A DNA stretch of 64,000 nucleotides, taken from the NCBI GenBank assembly GCA_023266195.1, contig JAHFRP010000004.1:124001-188000 (forward strand), read 5' to 3'. The stretch is from Sulfuricella sp. (GTDB lineage Bacteria > Pseudomonadota > Gammaproteobacteria > Burkholderiales > Sulfuricellaceae). The notes below the pieces were generated by a model. That model made no database searches. It was not told the origin of the DNA and saw nothing but the letters and a program-made list of their open reading frames with translations. This document shows, piece after piece, positions 10,137 through 20,516 of the stretch; the first letter of the stretch is position 1; each line of letters starts with the position of its first letter. The position numbers and the translations under genes were made by a program.

Positions 10137-10862
10137 ATGACAGCGAACAAGACGAAAATCCTGGTGATCGACGACGATCTGCGCCTGCGCGAGCTGTTGC
10201 TGCGCTACCTCGCGGAACAGGGCTTCGAAGTCGGCGCGGAGCCGAGTGGCGCGGGGCTGGACAAGCGGCTGGAGCGCAGCCGGCCCGACCTGATGGTGCT
10301 CGACCTGATGCTGCCCGGCGGCGAAGACGGCCTGGCGATCTGCCGCCGTCTGCGCGGGGCGGGCGAGGACATCCCGATCATCATGCTCACCGCCAAGGGC
10401 GACGAGATCGACCGCATCGTCGGCCTGGAAATGGGCGCCGACGACTACCTGCCCAAGCCGTTCAACCCGCGCGAGCTGGTGGCGCGCATCCATGCGGTCC
10501 TGCGCCGGCGCAGCGGCGCCCCGGCCAGCGCGCCGGTGGAAAGCGGCGCGCCGGTCGCCTTCGGCGAGTTGGTGCTGGACCCTTCGACGCGCACCCTGAC
10601 CCGGCGCGGCGAGGCGGTGCCGATGACCAGCGGGGAATTCGCGCTCCTGCTGGTGCTGGCGTCCCATCCGATGAAATCCATGTCGCGCGAACGCCTGCTG
10701 GAGCTCACCCGCGGGCGCGCCTACGACGCCTTCGACCGCAGCATCGACGTGCAGGTTTCCCGCCTGCGCCGGCTGATCGAGGCCGATCCGGCCAACCCGC
10801 GCTATATCCAGACATTGTGGGGCTTCGGCTACGTTTTCGTGCCGAATGGGCAGAAGCAATGA
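10137..10862 (+). CDS. OmpR-family response regulator
   Basis: Receiver domain (ILVIDDDLRLRELLLRYL, LMVLDLMLPGGEDG, MLTAKGDEIDR) and winged helix (SIDVQVSRLRRLIEADPANPRYIQTLWGFGYVF). Confidence 0.93.
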   Translation: MTANKTKILVIDDDLRLRELLLRYLAEQGFEVGAEPSGAGLDKRLERSRPDLMVLDLMLPGGEDGLAICRRLRGAGEDIPIIMLTAKGDEIDRIVGLEMGADDYLPKPFNPRELVARIHAVLRRRSGAPASAPVESGAPVAFGELVLDPSTRTLTRRGEAVPMTSGEFALLLVLASHPMKSMSRERLLELTRGRAYDAFDRSIDVQVSRLRRLIEADPANPRYIQTLWGFGYVFVPNGQKQ

Positions 10863-10893
10863 AGCAAAATGCTTCGACGTGCCGAGAGCAGTC

Positions 10894-10952
10894 TGTAGGT
10901 GCGAATTTATTCGCACTGAAGCCATAATTGTGCGAATGAATTCGCACCTACA
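10894..10952. repeat. REP-like palindrome pair
   Basis: TGTAGGTGCGAATTTATTCGCAC ... GTGCGAATGAATTCGCACCTACA. Confidence 0.8.
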
Positions 10953-10976
10953 ACCCAGCCGATTGCCGTTTTCAAA

Positions 10977-12272
10977 ATGAAACTCCTCCCCAACACCTTG
11001 TTCGGCCGCATCGCGCTGTTGATCGTGCTGGTGATGCTCGGCAGCCAGATCGTCACGGTGGCGCTGTTCCGGCACCATCGCGGCGATTTCGTTTCGCGGC
11101 GGGTGTCGGAAATCATCGCCAACCATGCGCGCTCGATGGCGCTGGCGCTGGAAGTCCTCGAACCGGCGCAGCGCAATGCGTTGATCGAAAAATTGCGGCA
11201 TGACTCCGCTGCGCCGCTTTTCCCGGCGCGGCAATTCACCCCGCCGGCTCAGGTGCCGGGGCCGCCGTTCACGCGCCGGATTGCCAACCGCCTCGAACCG
11301 GCGCTCGGGCCGGAAACGCAAGTGCTGTTCCAGGCCGGCGAGCGTCCCACGCTGTGGGTGAAATTCCGCGCCGCGGGCGAAGATTACTGGGTGGGGTATC
11401 CCACCAGCCGCTTCGAGGTGGAAACGCCGTGGACGCTGATCGCGGTGATATTCGGCTTGGTCGGCGTGGCGGTCGGCAGCGCATTTCTGGTGGTCTGGCG
11501 CATCAACCGCCCGCTGCGCCAGCTCGCGGCATCCGCCAGCGCGCTGGGCCGGGGCGAAGAACCCGCGCCGGTGGAAATCACCGGCCCGGAGGAAGTGCGC
11601 CGGCTGAGCCGCAACTTCAACCGCATGGCGGAAGACCTGAGAAAACTGGATGCCGACCGGGCGCTGTTGCTGGCCGGCGTCTCGCACGATTTGCGCACGC
11701 CGCTGGCACGGCTGCGCCTCGGCACCGAGATGATGAGCGACGCTTCGCTGCGCGACGGCATGATCCAGGATATCGAGGACATGGACAGGATCATCGGCCA
11801 GTTCATCTCTTTCGTGCGCGACAGCGGCAACGAGCCGGACGAACAAGTCGATCTCAGTGAAATGATCGACGGCATCTGCGAGCGCTATCGCCGGCTCGGG
11901 CATGCCATCGCGGCGAATCTCGCGCCATTGCCGCCGGTCAGGGTCAAGCCGACCGCCATGCAGCGCCTGATCGGCAACCTGCTCGACAATGCCCTGCGCC
12001 ACGGCGCGGGACCGGTCGAGATCAGGATATCGGGCGCTCAGGGGAAAATTGCCCTGAGCGTGCTCGACCACGGGCCGGGCATCCCCGAAGCCGAACTGGA
12101 ACGGATGAAACAGCCCTTCACCCAGCTCGACGCCGCCCGCAGCGGCGGCAAGGGGAATAGCGGATTGGGGCTGGCGATTGTGGAGCGCATCGCGCGGCTG
12201 CACGGCGGCGAGTTTACCCTGGCGAACCGGCCGGAAGGCGGGCTTGAGGCCAGAGTGGAATGGCCGGAGTAG
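10977..12272 (+). CDS. EnvZ-like sensor histidine kinase
   Basis: [20 protein letters not shown]-box, [33 protein letters not shown]. Confidence 0.93.
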   Translation: MKLLPNTLFGRIALLIVLVMLGSQIVTVALFRHHRGDFVSRRVSEIIANHARSMALALEVLEPAQRNALIEKLRHDSAAPLFPARQFTPPAQVPGPPFTRRIANRLEPALGPETQVLFQAGERPTLWVKFRAAGEDYWVGYPTSRFEVETPWTLIAVIFGLVGVAVGSAFLVVWRINRPLRQLAASASALGRGEEPAPVEITGPEEVRRLSRNFNRMAEDLRKLDADRALLLAGVSHDLRTPLARLRLGTEMMSDASLRDGMIQDIEDMDRIIGQFISFVRDSGNEPDEQVDLSEMIDGICERYRRLGHAIAANLAPLPPVRVKPTAMQRLIGNLLDNALRHGAGPVEIRISGAQGKIALSVLDHGPGIPEAELERMKQPFTQLDAARSGGKGNSGLGLAIVERIARLHGGEFTLANRPEGGLEARVEWPE

Positions 12273-12406
12273 GGCTTGAACCGTAGGGTGCGCATGGCGC
12301 AACCCTACCTTCTGATGCTGGGTAGGTCGACTGTGGGTCAGGCTTTAACGGCTACGCCCTAAAGGGCACAAGAGCCGTACCCACAAATCCTCCGCGCGCA
12401 AGCAGG

Positions 12407-12482
12407 GTAGGTCGGTTCAAGCGCAGCGGAACCGACGACCGTCAGAGGAATTGTCGGTTCCGCTGCGCTTGAACCGACCTAC
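12407..12482. repeat. REP-like palindrome with 30-bp perfect arms
   Basis: GTAGGTCGGTTCAAGCGCAGCGGAACCGAC ... GTCGGTTCCGCTGCGCTTGAACCGACCTAC. Confidence 0.9.
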
Positions 12483-12509
12483 CCGGATACAAAGCCCGCA
12501 CTTTTACGA

Positions 12510-14225
12510 TCACGCAATCCCGGCGTTGCCTTCCACCCCGACCAGCTTGGGCAGATTGAGCTTGCGCGGCGTGATCGTTTTCTTGTCGCGCAGATAGCCC
12601 GCCACCACGTCCCAGATCGGCTCGCCGGTCGCGCCTTCGGCCACCGGCGCCCAGCCGGCCACCTTGTAGGTCCTGTGCGGATCGACGGGCTTGCCGTTGA
12701 ACGTCATGTGGTCGATGCGCTTGCCGAAGCTCTGGCGCAGGTCGCAGGTATAGCTGATGCCGCCGACGCGCACCATGTCGCCGCCCTGCTGCTTGTAGGG
12801 ATCGGCGTTGAACAGGTTGTCGCAGACGTCTTCCATGATCATCTTGATGGTCTCGCCGCTCATTTCGGTCAGCGTCGTGTAGGGATAGGTGATCGCGGTC
12901 TGGTCCATCACGTGCTCCATGGTGATGGCCTCGCCCGGCAGGAGCGAGGTGCCCCAGCGGAAGCCAGGGGAGAACGCCGCATCGGCGCCTTTCACCTCCA
13001 TCAGCGCGTCGAGGATGAGCTGATCGAAGGTGCCGTTGAAGTTGCCGCGGCGATACAGCGTGCCCTCGGTCACGGCCAGCTTCTCGCTCAGCTTGGCCTG
13101 GTAGGGCGCGCGCACTTTCTGGATCAGCGCCGCCATATCCGTGTCCGGCTCGATCAGGTTGGAAAAAACCGGCAGGAGCTTATATTTGAAGCCGGCGACC
13201 TTACCGCCCCTGACGTCCAGGTCGAGCACGCCGAGGAACTTGCCGTTGGAGCCGGCATTGGTCACCAGGGTCTGGCCGCCGGCATTCTTGACGATGGACG
13301 GAGCGGGCACGCCGTCGTGGGTGTGGCCGCCGAGGATGGCGTCGATGCCGCTGACGCGGCTGGCCATCTTGAGGTCCACGTCCATGCCGTTATGCGACAG
13401 CACCACCACGACCTGGGCGCCCTTGGCGCGCACTTCGTCCACCTGCTTTTGCATGTTTTCGTCCTGGATGCCGAAGCTCCAGTCCGGGGTCATGTAGCGC
13501 GGGTTGGCGATGGGCGTGTAGGGGAAGGCCTGGCCGATGATGGCGACCGGGATGCCGTTGATGTGCTTGATGACGTAGGGCTGGAACACCTGGTCGCCGA
13601 AGTCGTTGGTCTTGACGTTCTGCGCGACGAAATCCACTTTGCCCTTGAAGTCGTTGTCCACGATCTCCTTGACCCGTTCCGCGCCCAGCGTGAATTCCCA
13701 GTGGCCGGTCATGACGTCCACCCCGAGCAGCTTGCCGGCGTCCACCATGTCCTGCCCCTTGGTCCACAACGCCGTGCCGGAGCCCTGCCAGGTATCGCCG
13801 CCGTCCAGGAGCAGCGACCCCGGCCGGCTGGCGCGGATTTTCTTCACCAGGGTGGCAAGCTGGGGAAAGCCGCCGACCTTGCCGTAGGTGCGTGCAGCAT
13901 GGTCGAAATCGAGATAGCTGAAGGCGTGAGCCTCGACCGTGCCGGGACGGATGGCGTAAGCCTTGAGCAGCTTTTCGCCGACCAGGTGGGGCGCGCGATT
14001 CCGGCTGGCGCCGAGGCCGATGTTGACGTTGGGCTCGCGGAAATGGATCGGCAGCAGCTGGGCGTGGCAATCGGTGATGTGCAGCAAGGACACGTTGCCG
14101 AAAGCGGGCAGATCGTAAAACCCGCCGGCGCTGGACGCCGACAGCGCAGAGCGGCTGTTCAGGGCGAACCCCGAAGCGGCGGCGACAGCCAGGATTTGCA
14201 GGAACTCGCGACGGTGCATGGACAT
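12510..14225 (-). CDS. soxB: Thiosulfohydrolase SoxB
   Basis: Tat signal (MHRREFLQI), 5'-nucleotidase-like fold (HITDCHAQLLP, DGGDTWQGSGTALWTKGQDMV, GGHTHDGVP), location in sox cluster. Confidence 0.93.
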   Translation of the reverse strand: MSMHRREFLQILAVAAASGFALNSRSALSASSAGGFYDLPAFGNVSLLHITDCHAQLLPIHFREPNVNIGLGASRNRAPHLVGEKLLKAYAIRPGTVEAHAFSYLDFDHAARTYGKVGGFPQLATLVKKIRASRPGSLLLDGGDTWQGSGTALWTKGQDMVDAGKLLGVDVMTGHWEFTLGAERVKEIVDNDFKGKVDFVAQNVKTNDFGDQVFQPYVIKHINGIPVAIIGQAFPYTPIANPRYMTPDWSFGIQDENMQKQVDEVRAKGAQVVVVLSHNGMDVDLKMASRVSGIDAILGGHTHDGVPAPSIVKNAGGQTLVTNAGSNGKFLGVLDLDVRGGKVAGFKYKLLPVFSNLIEPDTDMAALIQKVRAPYQAKLSEKLAVTEGTLYRRGNFNGTFDQLILDALMEVKGADAAFSPGFRWGTSLLPGEAITMEHVMDQTAITYPYTTLTEMSGETIKMIMEDVCDNLFNADPYKQQGGDMVRVGGISYTCDLRQSFGKRIDHMTFNGKPVDPHRTYKVAGWAPVAEGATGEPIWDVVAGYLRDKKTITPRKLNLPKLVGVEGNAGIA

Positions 14226-14326
14226 GATGAAAGACTCCAGATTGGGACCGGCGGTGCGAGACGAGCGGCCAGGGAACCCCGTGAGACGAACCGCCCCTGG
14301 CCTCCAATCTCGTGCCGGATGTCAGT

Positions 14327-15157
14327 TTATTTGCGGAATACCGGCGTCTGCATCGGCAGGCCGTTGCTCATGTAGGTGAGGAAATATTCCAGGTTGTTGT
14401 ACTCTTCGCTATTGAATTCCAGCGGCACGGCACGCACCTGGCTGTTGCACTGGCGAAAGCGGGTTTGCAGCGTGAACAGTTCGGTGCCGGCGCGGAATTC
14501 GGGCCAGTGGGCGGCATGGCCGATCATCGGCGAAAGTTGCTCGCTGCGGATGAAGGCGCCGGCATAATCGATATGGCAGGTCGCGCAGGAGAAATTCAGC
14601 TGGCCGCGCCGGGCATAATAATATTGCTTGCCCTTCTCGTAGGCGGCGAGGGCGCCCGGCCCTTCCACCTTGACGTTGACCTTCATGCCGTCAGACAGGC
14701 TTTTGGCGTAGGAAGTCAGCAGCCCCATTTCCCGGCTACCGTACTTGAATTCCGCTTCGTTATTCGCCTTCAGGCAGGCGTTGATGGCGTTCTCGAAAGT
14801 CGCCACCCGGCCGGCGGCATTGTCGAAATAGGGATAATCGCCCGCCACATTCTTCCCGCCGCCGGGAAAACAGCCGGCAAACAGCTTGCCGTTTGCGAAC
14901 GGCTTCTCCCAAATCTTCCGGCCGTCGTCCACGTCGTTCACGAATGGCGGAAAAATCATGATGCTGTCGTACTGGTCCTTGGCGTCGGGGTTCAGAGCCA
15001 AGGCTCCATAGATATAATCGCCCGGCTTGATCTGGGGCAGGCGCTGCTGATAGTAATCGTTCAAGGCCTTGCGGTCTTCCGCGGGACCGGCATGGGCTCC
15101 GACGCTGGCGCCGAGCAGCAGGCCGGCCAGGAAAGCAGTGAGTCTCCGTTTCATCAT
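14327..15157 (-). CDS. soxA: SoxA c-type cytochrome
   Basis: Signal peptide; FSCATCH; FAGCFPGGGKNVAGDYPYFD; sox cluster. Only one CXXCH in the translation. Confidence 0.92.
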   Translation of the reverse strand: MMKRRLTAFLAGLLLGASVGAHAGPAEDRKALNDYYQQRLPQIKPGDYIYGALALNPDAKDQYDSIMIFPPFVNDVDDGRKIWEKPFANGKLFAGCFPGGGKNVAGDYPYFDNAAGRVATFENAINACLKANNEAEFKYGSREMGLLTSYAKSLSDGMKVNVKVEGPGALAAYEKGKQYYYARRGQLNFSCATCHIDYAGAFIRSEQLSPMIGHAAHWPEFRAGTELFTLQTRFRQCNSQVRAVPLEFNSEEYNNLEYFLTYMSNGLPMQTPVFRK

Positions 15158-15235
15158 TGCTCCCTCCTCGGGGAATCTATAAGAATTATGGGTAAAACCT
15201 GGCCGGACCGGGTGCACCCGGCCAGTTTGCTTCTT

Positions 15236-15550
15236 TTAGGCTACGGTTGCTTCGCCGGTGATTTTTTCACCATGGTTGTCTACGGCGCTGATCACGATCT
15301 TGTCGCCGACCTTGGCGCCCTTGACCCGGAAGCCGAGGAACGGGTTCTTGGCGACCGCCGCGCCCCACTGGGCGTCCAGCACCGTCTTGCCGTTCAGGGT
15401 GGCGGTGACCTGGTTGATAAAATGGGCGGGAATCAATTGCCCGGTTTTGGAATCCTTGCGCAAGCCGGTTTCCATGATGTGACTCATCAATGCCTTCACG
15501 TCGGCGACGTCGCCTTGCATCGTCGCGCGAATCTTCATTCCTTCAGCCAT
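15236..15550 (-). CDS. soxZ: Thiosulfate oxidation carrier complex protein SoxZ
   Basis: KIRATMQGDVADVKALMSHIMETGLRKD...PAHFINQVTATLNGK. Confidence 0.93.
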   Translation of the reverse strand: MAEGMKIRATMQGDVADVKALMSHIMETGLRKDSKTGQLIPAHFINQVTATLNGKTVLDAQWGAAVAKNPFLGFRVKGAKVGDKIVISAVDNHGEKITGEATVA

Positions 15551-15599
15551 GTTCGTGTCCTTAGTAAAAATTGGGTGGAATCAAATCAATTCAGAACGA

Positions 15600-16070
15600 T
15601 CAGCCGCCGCAGCCGCCGATCGTGACCTTGACTTCCTTGCTCGCGGTGTAGGCCTTGCCGCCCGCCTTGACCGCCACCCGAACGAAGGAGGTGTTGGCCA
15701 TCTTGATGCGCGTGGAAATATACGGCTCGGTGCCATTGGACAATTCGAAATTGGCGATCAGCGGGTTCTGGTTCTTGTCGACGAAAATCATGATGGCCGT
15801 CGTGCCCGGAATCTTGCTGGTCACTTCCACCGGCACCACGGCGCCGTTTTCGGCGATGTCCGGCGCCTTGATCAGGATATCCTTGCTCTCGGCCGCACCG
15901 CCGACGCCGATGTCTTTCATGGCATCCGCCGTGGTGGTCGCGCCGAAAGCGACCTTGTTCCATTCCGCGGCCAGCACCTGGCCGGGCTTGAGCAAGCCCG
16001 CCGCGATCGCCACCGCGATCGTGCCGGCGGCACTGGTGCCCTTCAAAAACGTTCTGCGCAACTGGTTCAT
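15600..16070 (-). CDS. soxY: Thiosulfate oxidation carrier protein SoxY
   Basis: Tat signal; C-terminal KVTIGGCGG carrier motif. Confidence 0.95.
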   Translation of the reverse strand: MNQLRRTFLKGTSAAGTIAVAIAAGLLKPGQVLAAEWNKVAFGATTTADAMKDIGVGGAAESKDILIKAPDIAENGAVVPVEVTSKIPGTTAIMIFVDKNQNPLIANFELSNGTEPYISTRIKMANTSFVRVAVKAGGKAYTASKEVKVTIGGCGG

Positions 16071-16094
16071 CGTTTTATTCTCCCGTTAAAAAAG

Positions 16095-16448
16095 TTAAAG
16101 ACTCAGTACGTAATCGACGATCTGATCGATTTCCTGCTCCGTCAGGATCTGATGCCTGCCGAAAGGAGGCATCGCGGTCCTGGGGTTAGCCATGGTAGCA
16201 TCCCAAACCTGGGCGCGCAGCTTGGCCCGGTCCGGAAAGCGTTCTTTCATCATGATGAGCGGCGGCCCGATGGTGCCCGGCGATTCGGCCTTGGGGTCGT
16301 TGGGAATCGCATGGCACGCCAGGCAATTTCCCTTCGCCTTGTCGAACGCCAGCGCGCGGCCGGCGGGTTCCTTGCCTTCCTCGGCCGCCACCGCCAGGCT
16401 GGCGGCGCCGACCAAAAGCCCAAACAAAAGACCCGGCATTTTCCTCAT
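16095..16448 (-). CDS. soxX: SoxX c-type cytochrome
   Basis: Signal peptide; KGNCLACHAIP; TIGPPL; TAMPPFGRHQILTEQEIDQIVDYVLSL. Confidence 0.9.
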   Translation of the reverse strand: MRKMPGLLFGLLVGAASLAVAAEEGKEPAGRALAFDKAKGNCLACHAIPNDPKAESPGTIGPPLIMMKERFPDRAKLRAQVWDATMANPRTAMPPFGRHQILTEQEIDQIVDYVLSL

Positions 16449-16707
16449 CACAACCTCCTTCTCCGTTATATCGAGCATCCTCCGGCCAATTCATTTCGTG
16501 CTGGGCATGCTTCCTGTGTATGTAGTGCACAGCATACTGAATTATTTTCCCGTTAGGCAAGCTTTTTTTAAAAAAACTTGTTTTTTTTCCTATAGTTAGT
16601 ACATATGTACTAGGTACATCAGCATATGATTAAATACCGTTTTGTCACCGGCACGTACTCGTATGTGTTATATTAAAAACGTCGTCTTTTCATATAGGGA
16701 ATTCGCC

Positions 16708-16908
16708 ATGGACATCTCCAGCGCAGCCACGGTCAGCCCACTTTCCGGCCAAGCGGTCGGCGACAGCGCGGACAACCAGGCGTTGAGAAGAGCCCAGGAA
16801 TCGGGGGCTCGAACCGCGGCGCCGGCCGATGAAGCGCCCAAGCCGGCCAAACCCTCTTCGGCCAACCTGCCGCCGCATCTGGGCCAGAACATCAATACGA
16901 CGGCGTAA
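16708..16908 (+). CDS. Small protein with C-terminal LGQNINTTA motif (YjfB-like?)
   Basis: 66-aa ORF MDISSAATVSPLSGQ...PPHLGQNINTTA; termini resemble small YjfB-type putative motility proteins, middle does not. Confidence 0.45.
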   Translation: MDISSAATVSPLSGQAVGDSADNQALRRAQESGARTAAPADEAPKPAKPSSANLPPHLGQNINTTA

Positions 16909-17063
16909 AGCCTCGGTAGGCTTTATCCCTTGCCTGGGGGCAGGCTTTCTTGCCCATGCGGTAGCTTGTTGCCACTCCTTGCGGGTGCAGCCTGACATGT
17001 ACGGCTGAAGCCGCACCCACCGAGCGGCTCCACGACACGCCCAAAAAACGACCCAGCCCGCTC

Positions 17064-17942
17064 TCATCCCGCTTCGCTCAGCAACCGCGCGATCATTTCC
17101 TCCGCCTGGCCCAAATAGCCGCCGCCGAACAAATTGAGATGGTTAAGGACGTGGTACAGGTTGTACAGCGTCTTCCGCACCCGGTAGCCGGGATCAAGGG
17201 GGAAGTCCTCGCGGTAGGCCGCATGGAACGAGGCCGGGAATCCGCCGAACAATTCGGTCATGGCCAAGTCGGTTTCCCGGTCGCCATAATAGACCGCCGG
17301 ATCGAAAACGACCGGCGTCCCGTCCCGATCGAAAGCAAAGTTACCGCCCCACAAATCGCCATGCAACAAGGAAGGCGGCGGCGCATAGCCGGCAAAAAAC
17401 CCTTCCAGCTTCGCCAGCAAACGTTCTCCCCCGCGCTGTAGCGCGCCCCGGTAGCCGCTGCGCGCGGCCAGCGCGAGCTGGTAGCCGAGCCGCCGCTCGC
17501 GCCAGAATTCCGGCCAGTTTTCCGTCGGCGTATTGATCTGCGGAGTGGCGCCGATGGTATTGTCCCGCCGCCAGCCGCAGCGCTGGGCAACGACCCGATG
17601 CATGGCGGCCAGCCTGCGCCCCAGTTCTTCTCCAGACCCGTTTGAACGCGTTGCGAAATCGATGAATTCCAGTACCAGGAAAGCGCGATCCGCCGCAACG
17701 CCCGCACACACCGGGTTGGGTACGCGTATTGCGCACGTCGCGGCGATTTCGTGCAAACCACCCGCCTCGGCTTCGAACATCGGCAGAGCGGATGCCCGGT
17801 TGGTCTTGACGAAAAAACGCCGCGCGCCGCCCTCCACGCGGTAGGCCGTGTTGATGCAGCCGCCGCCGACGGAGCTGCGTGTTTCGACGGAAAATGCCGC
17901 GCCGGTTGCTGCCGATATTTCTTTGCCGATGAGATTCCACAT
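17064..17942 (-). CDS. Fructosamine kinase family protein
   Basis: GGCINTAYRVEGGARRFFVKTN; LLHGDLWGGNFAFDRDGTPVVFDPAVYYGDRETDLAMTELFGGF. Confidence 0.92.
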   Translation of the reverse strand: MWNLIGKEISAATGAAFSVETRSSVGGGCINTAYRVEGGARRFFVKTNRASALPMFEAEAGGLHEIAATCAIRVPNPVCAGVAADRAFLVLEFIDFATRSNGSGEELGRRLAAMHRVVAQRCGWRRDNTIGATPQINTPTENWPEFWRERRLGYQLALAARSGYRGALQRGGERLLAKLEGFFAGYAPPPSLLHGDLWGGNFAFDRDGTPVVFDPAVYYGDRETDLAMTELFGGFPASFHAAYREDFPLDPGYRVRKTLYNLYHVLNHLNLFGGGYLGQAEEMIARLLSEAG

Positions 17943-18106
17943 CGCCGATTCACCAAAAAATCAAAGGCAGCCGCGCGCCGGTGTAGTCACCGCCGGAAGC
18001 CCGACCCACTGCACTGGGTCAAACCATGATAGCGAAATGTCGAACTATACTGGGTAGCGGATAGCAGGAAACATTCCCCCCCACTCAAAACGCAAGGAGC
18101 CCGATC

Positions 18107-18712
18107 ATGATTAAAGTGCTGATTCTCTATTACAGTATGTACGGGCATATCGAGGAAATGGCGCAAGCCGTGGCCGAAGGCGCGAACGAGGTGGACGGCG
18201 TGAATGCGGTGATCAAGCGCGTGCCGGAAATCATTCCCGAAGACAAGGCGCGGGCGATCGGCGTCAAACTGGATCAGCCGGCGCCGATTGCCTCCATCGA
18301 CGAACTCGCCGATTACGATGCGATTATTTTCGGCACGCCGACCCGGTTCGGCAACATGACCGCGCAGATGCGCAACTTTCTCGACCAGACCGGCAAGCTG
18401 TGGCTCTCCGGCGGGCTGATCGGCAAGGTCGCCAGCGTGTTCACCAGCACCGCCACCCAGCACGGCGGCCAGGAAACCACGGTGACGTCGTTCCATTCGA
18501 CCCTCCTCCATCACGGCATGGTCATCGTCGGCGTGCCTTACTCCTGCGAGGAACTGATGAACATGGACGAAATCAGCGGCGGCTCGCCCTATGGCGCGGC
18601 GACGATGGCCGGCACCGACGGCAAGCGCATGCCCAGCGCGAACGAACTGAAAATCGCGCGCTTTCAGGGCAGGCACGCAGCGGAAATCGCCAAGAGGGTG
18701 GCGGGGCGTTGA
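18107..18712 (+). CDS. wrbA: NAD(P)H:quinone oxidoreductase, WrbA type
   Basis: [46 protein letters not shown]. Confidence 0.93.
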   Translation: MIKVLILYYSMYGHIEEMAQAVAEGANEVDGVNAVIKRVPEIIPEDKARAIGVKLDQPAPIASIDELADYDAIIFGTPTRFGNMTAQMRNFLDQTGKLWLSGGLIGKVASVFTSTATQHGGQETTVTSFHSTLLHHGMVIVGVPYSCEELMNMDEISGGSPYGAATMAGTDGKRMPSANELKIARFQGRHAAEIAKRVAGR

Positions 18713-18737
18713 GGGGTTCGGCTGGCGGATGAAAAAC

Positions 18738-18764
18738 CGTCGCACGCGGCGAAGCCGTGCGACG
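18738..18764. repeat. Short palindrome
   Basis: CGTCGCACGcggcgaagcCGTGCGACG. Confidence 0.7.
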
Positions 18765-18790
18765 AACCACAAACTACCGGCGACAAGCCC

Positions 18791-20509
18791 ATGGACAGCA
18801 AAGACACCATCGCCTACTTCACCATGGAAATCGGGCTGGAGGGCATGCCCACCTATGCCGGCGGCCTGGGCATACTCGCCGGAGACACGGTGCGCGCCGC
18901 GGCGGACCTAGAAATCCCGATGATCGTGGTGACCCTGCTTCACCGCAAAGGCTACTTCCGGCAAAAACTCGACGCCGCCGGCGCGCAGACCGAAGAACCC
19001 ATCCCATGGCCGGTTGCCGACCTGTTGAGAGAGATGGAACCGCGCTGCGTGGTGGAGATCGAAGGGCGCAACGTCCGGCTGCGGGCGTGGACGCGGGAGG
19101 TCAAAGGCATCAACGGCTTTTCGGTTCCGGTTTATTTTCTGGATGCCGCGCTGGAGGAAAACGCCGAGCAGGACCGCGCGCTGACGGACCATCTATACGG
19201 CGGCGACGAACGCTACCGCCTTTGCCAGGAGGTCATCCTCGGCATCGGCGGCGTCAGGATGCTGCGCGCGCTGGGCTACGCCGACGTCAAGCGCTACCAC
19301 ATGAACGAAGGGCATGCCGCGCTGCTCACGCTGGAACTCGCCTACGAGCTCGCGCGCGAGGCGTGGGAGATGACCTACGAACCGGTCAAACCGGTCGTGA
19401 CGGCGGAACTGGTGCGTCTGATCAAGCCGAAGTGCGTCTTCACTACCCATACTCCGGTCCCGGCAGGGCAGGACAAATTCCCGCTGAGTCTGGTGCATCA
19501 GGTCATCACCGGCTACCACGGCGCTTTCGCCGAGCGCGAAAGGGAATTCTGCCTCGATGGCACGCTCAACCTGACCTACCTCGCCCTCGACAACAGCCAC
19601 TACATCAACGGCGTCGCGAAGCGGCACGGCAAGGTCTCCAGCCAGATGTTCTCGGACTACAAAATCGATTCCATCACCAACGGCGTGCATGCCGCCACCT
19701 GGGCGTCGGAACCGATGAGCGCGGTGTTCGACCAGCGGATTCCGGGCTGGCGCGAAGACAATTCCAGCCTGCGCTACGCGCTGAAAATCCCGCTGCGGGA
19801 TATCTGGCGCGCGCATCGGCAGTCCAAGCAAGCCCTCATCGAACAGGTCAACCGCGACTACCAGGCCGGCCTGGACCTCGAAGTATTCACCGTGGGATTC
19901 GCCCGGCGCGCGGCAGTTTACAAGCGTGCCGATCTTCTTTTCGTGGACACCGCCAGGCTCACCGAAATTGCCAAAAATTCGGGGCCGACCCAGATCATCT
20001 ATGCCGGCAAGGCCCACCCGCGCGACCAGGCCGGCAAGGATCTGATCAAGCGCATCTTCCAGATCAAGGCGGCGCTGAAAGACAAAATCAAGATCGTCTA
20101 TCTGGCGGATTACGACTTCGGCTTGGCCAAGGCGCTGACCGCCGGCGTGGATCTCTGGCTGAACACGCCGCAGCCGCCGCTCGAAGCCTCCGGCACCAGC
20201 GGCATGAAAGCCGCCCTCAACGGCGTGCCTTCACTCAGCATCCTGGACGGCTGGTGGGTCGAAGGATGCCTTGAGGGCGTGACCGGCTGGGCGGTCGGCA
20301 ACGACGTCGGCGGATCGGGGAAGACCGACAACCCGGAGGAAGACGCCCTGTCCCTGTACAACAAGCTCGAAATGATCATTCTGCCGATGTTTTACGACGA
20401 AATGGAGCGCTATGCCGGAGTAATGCGCAACGCCATCGCGCTCAACGGCTCATTCTTCAATGCCGAACGGATGCTGGACCAATACGTCACCAAGGCTTAT
20501 TTCAAGTAA
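18791..20509 (+). CDS. glgP: Alpha-glucan (glycogen/starch) phosphorylase, short form
   Basis: [82 protein letters not shown]. Confidence 0.9.
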   Translation: MDSKDTIAYFTMEIGLEGMPTYAGGLGILAGDTVRAAADLEIPMIVVTLLHRKGYFRQKLDAAGAQTEEPIPWPVADLLREMEPRCVVEIEGRNVRLRAWTREVKGINGFSVPVYFLDAALEENAEQDRALTDHLYGGDERYRLCQEVILGIGGVRMLRALGYADVKRYHMNEGHAALLTLELAYELAREAWEMTYEPVKPVVTAELVRLIKPKCVFTTHTPVPAGQDKFPLSLVHQVITGYHGAFAEREREFCLDGTLNLTYLALDNSHYINGVAKRHGKVSSQMFSDYKIDSITNGVHAATWASEPMSAVFDQRIPGWREDNSSLRYALKIPLRDIWRAHRQSKQALIEQVNRDYQAGLDLEVFTVGFARRAAVYKRADLLFVDTARLTEIAKNSGPTQIIYAGKAHPRDQAGKDLIKRIFQIKAALKDKIKIVYLADYDFGLAKALTAGVDLWLNTPQPPLEASGTSGMKAALNGVPSLSILDGWWVEGCLEGVTGWAVGNDVGGSGKTDNPEEDALSLYNKLEMIILPMFYDEMERYAGVMRNAIALNGSFFNAERMLDQYVTKAYFK

Positions 20510-20516
20510 CGTCTAT

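Noticed and set aside
9951-12302. N-terminal 780 aa of the 942-aa minus-strand ORF
   Set aside because: Antisense to the response regulator and kinase; only the C-terminal segment from MKAFKISV is a plausible gene.
12332-12385. Structured repeat considered as a c-di-GMP (GEMM-I) riboswitch
   Set aside because: Lacks the GEMM conserved core and tetraloop-receptor features, is not upstream of an obvious target gene, and occurs as dispersed degraded copies.
12675-14375. 566-aa plus-strand ORF opposite soxB
   Set aside because: Shadow ORF of a clearly coding SoxB frame.
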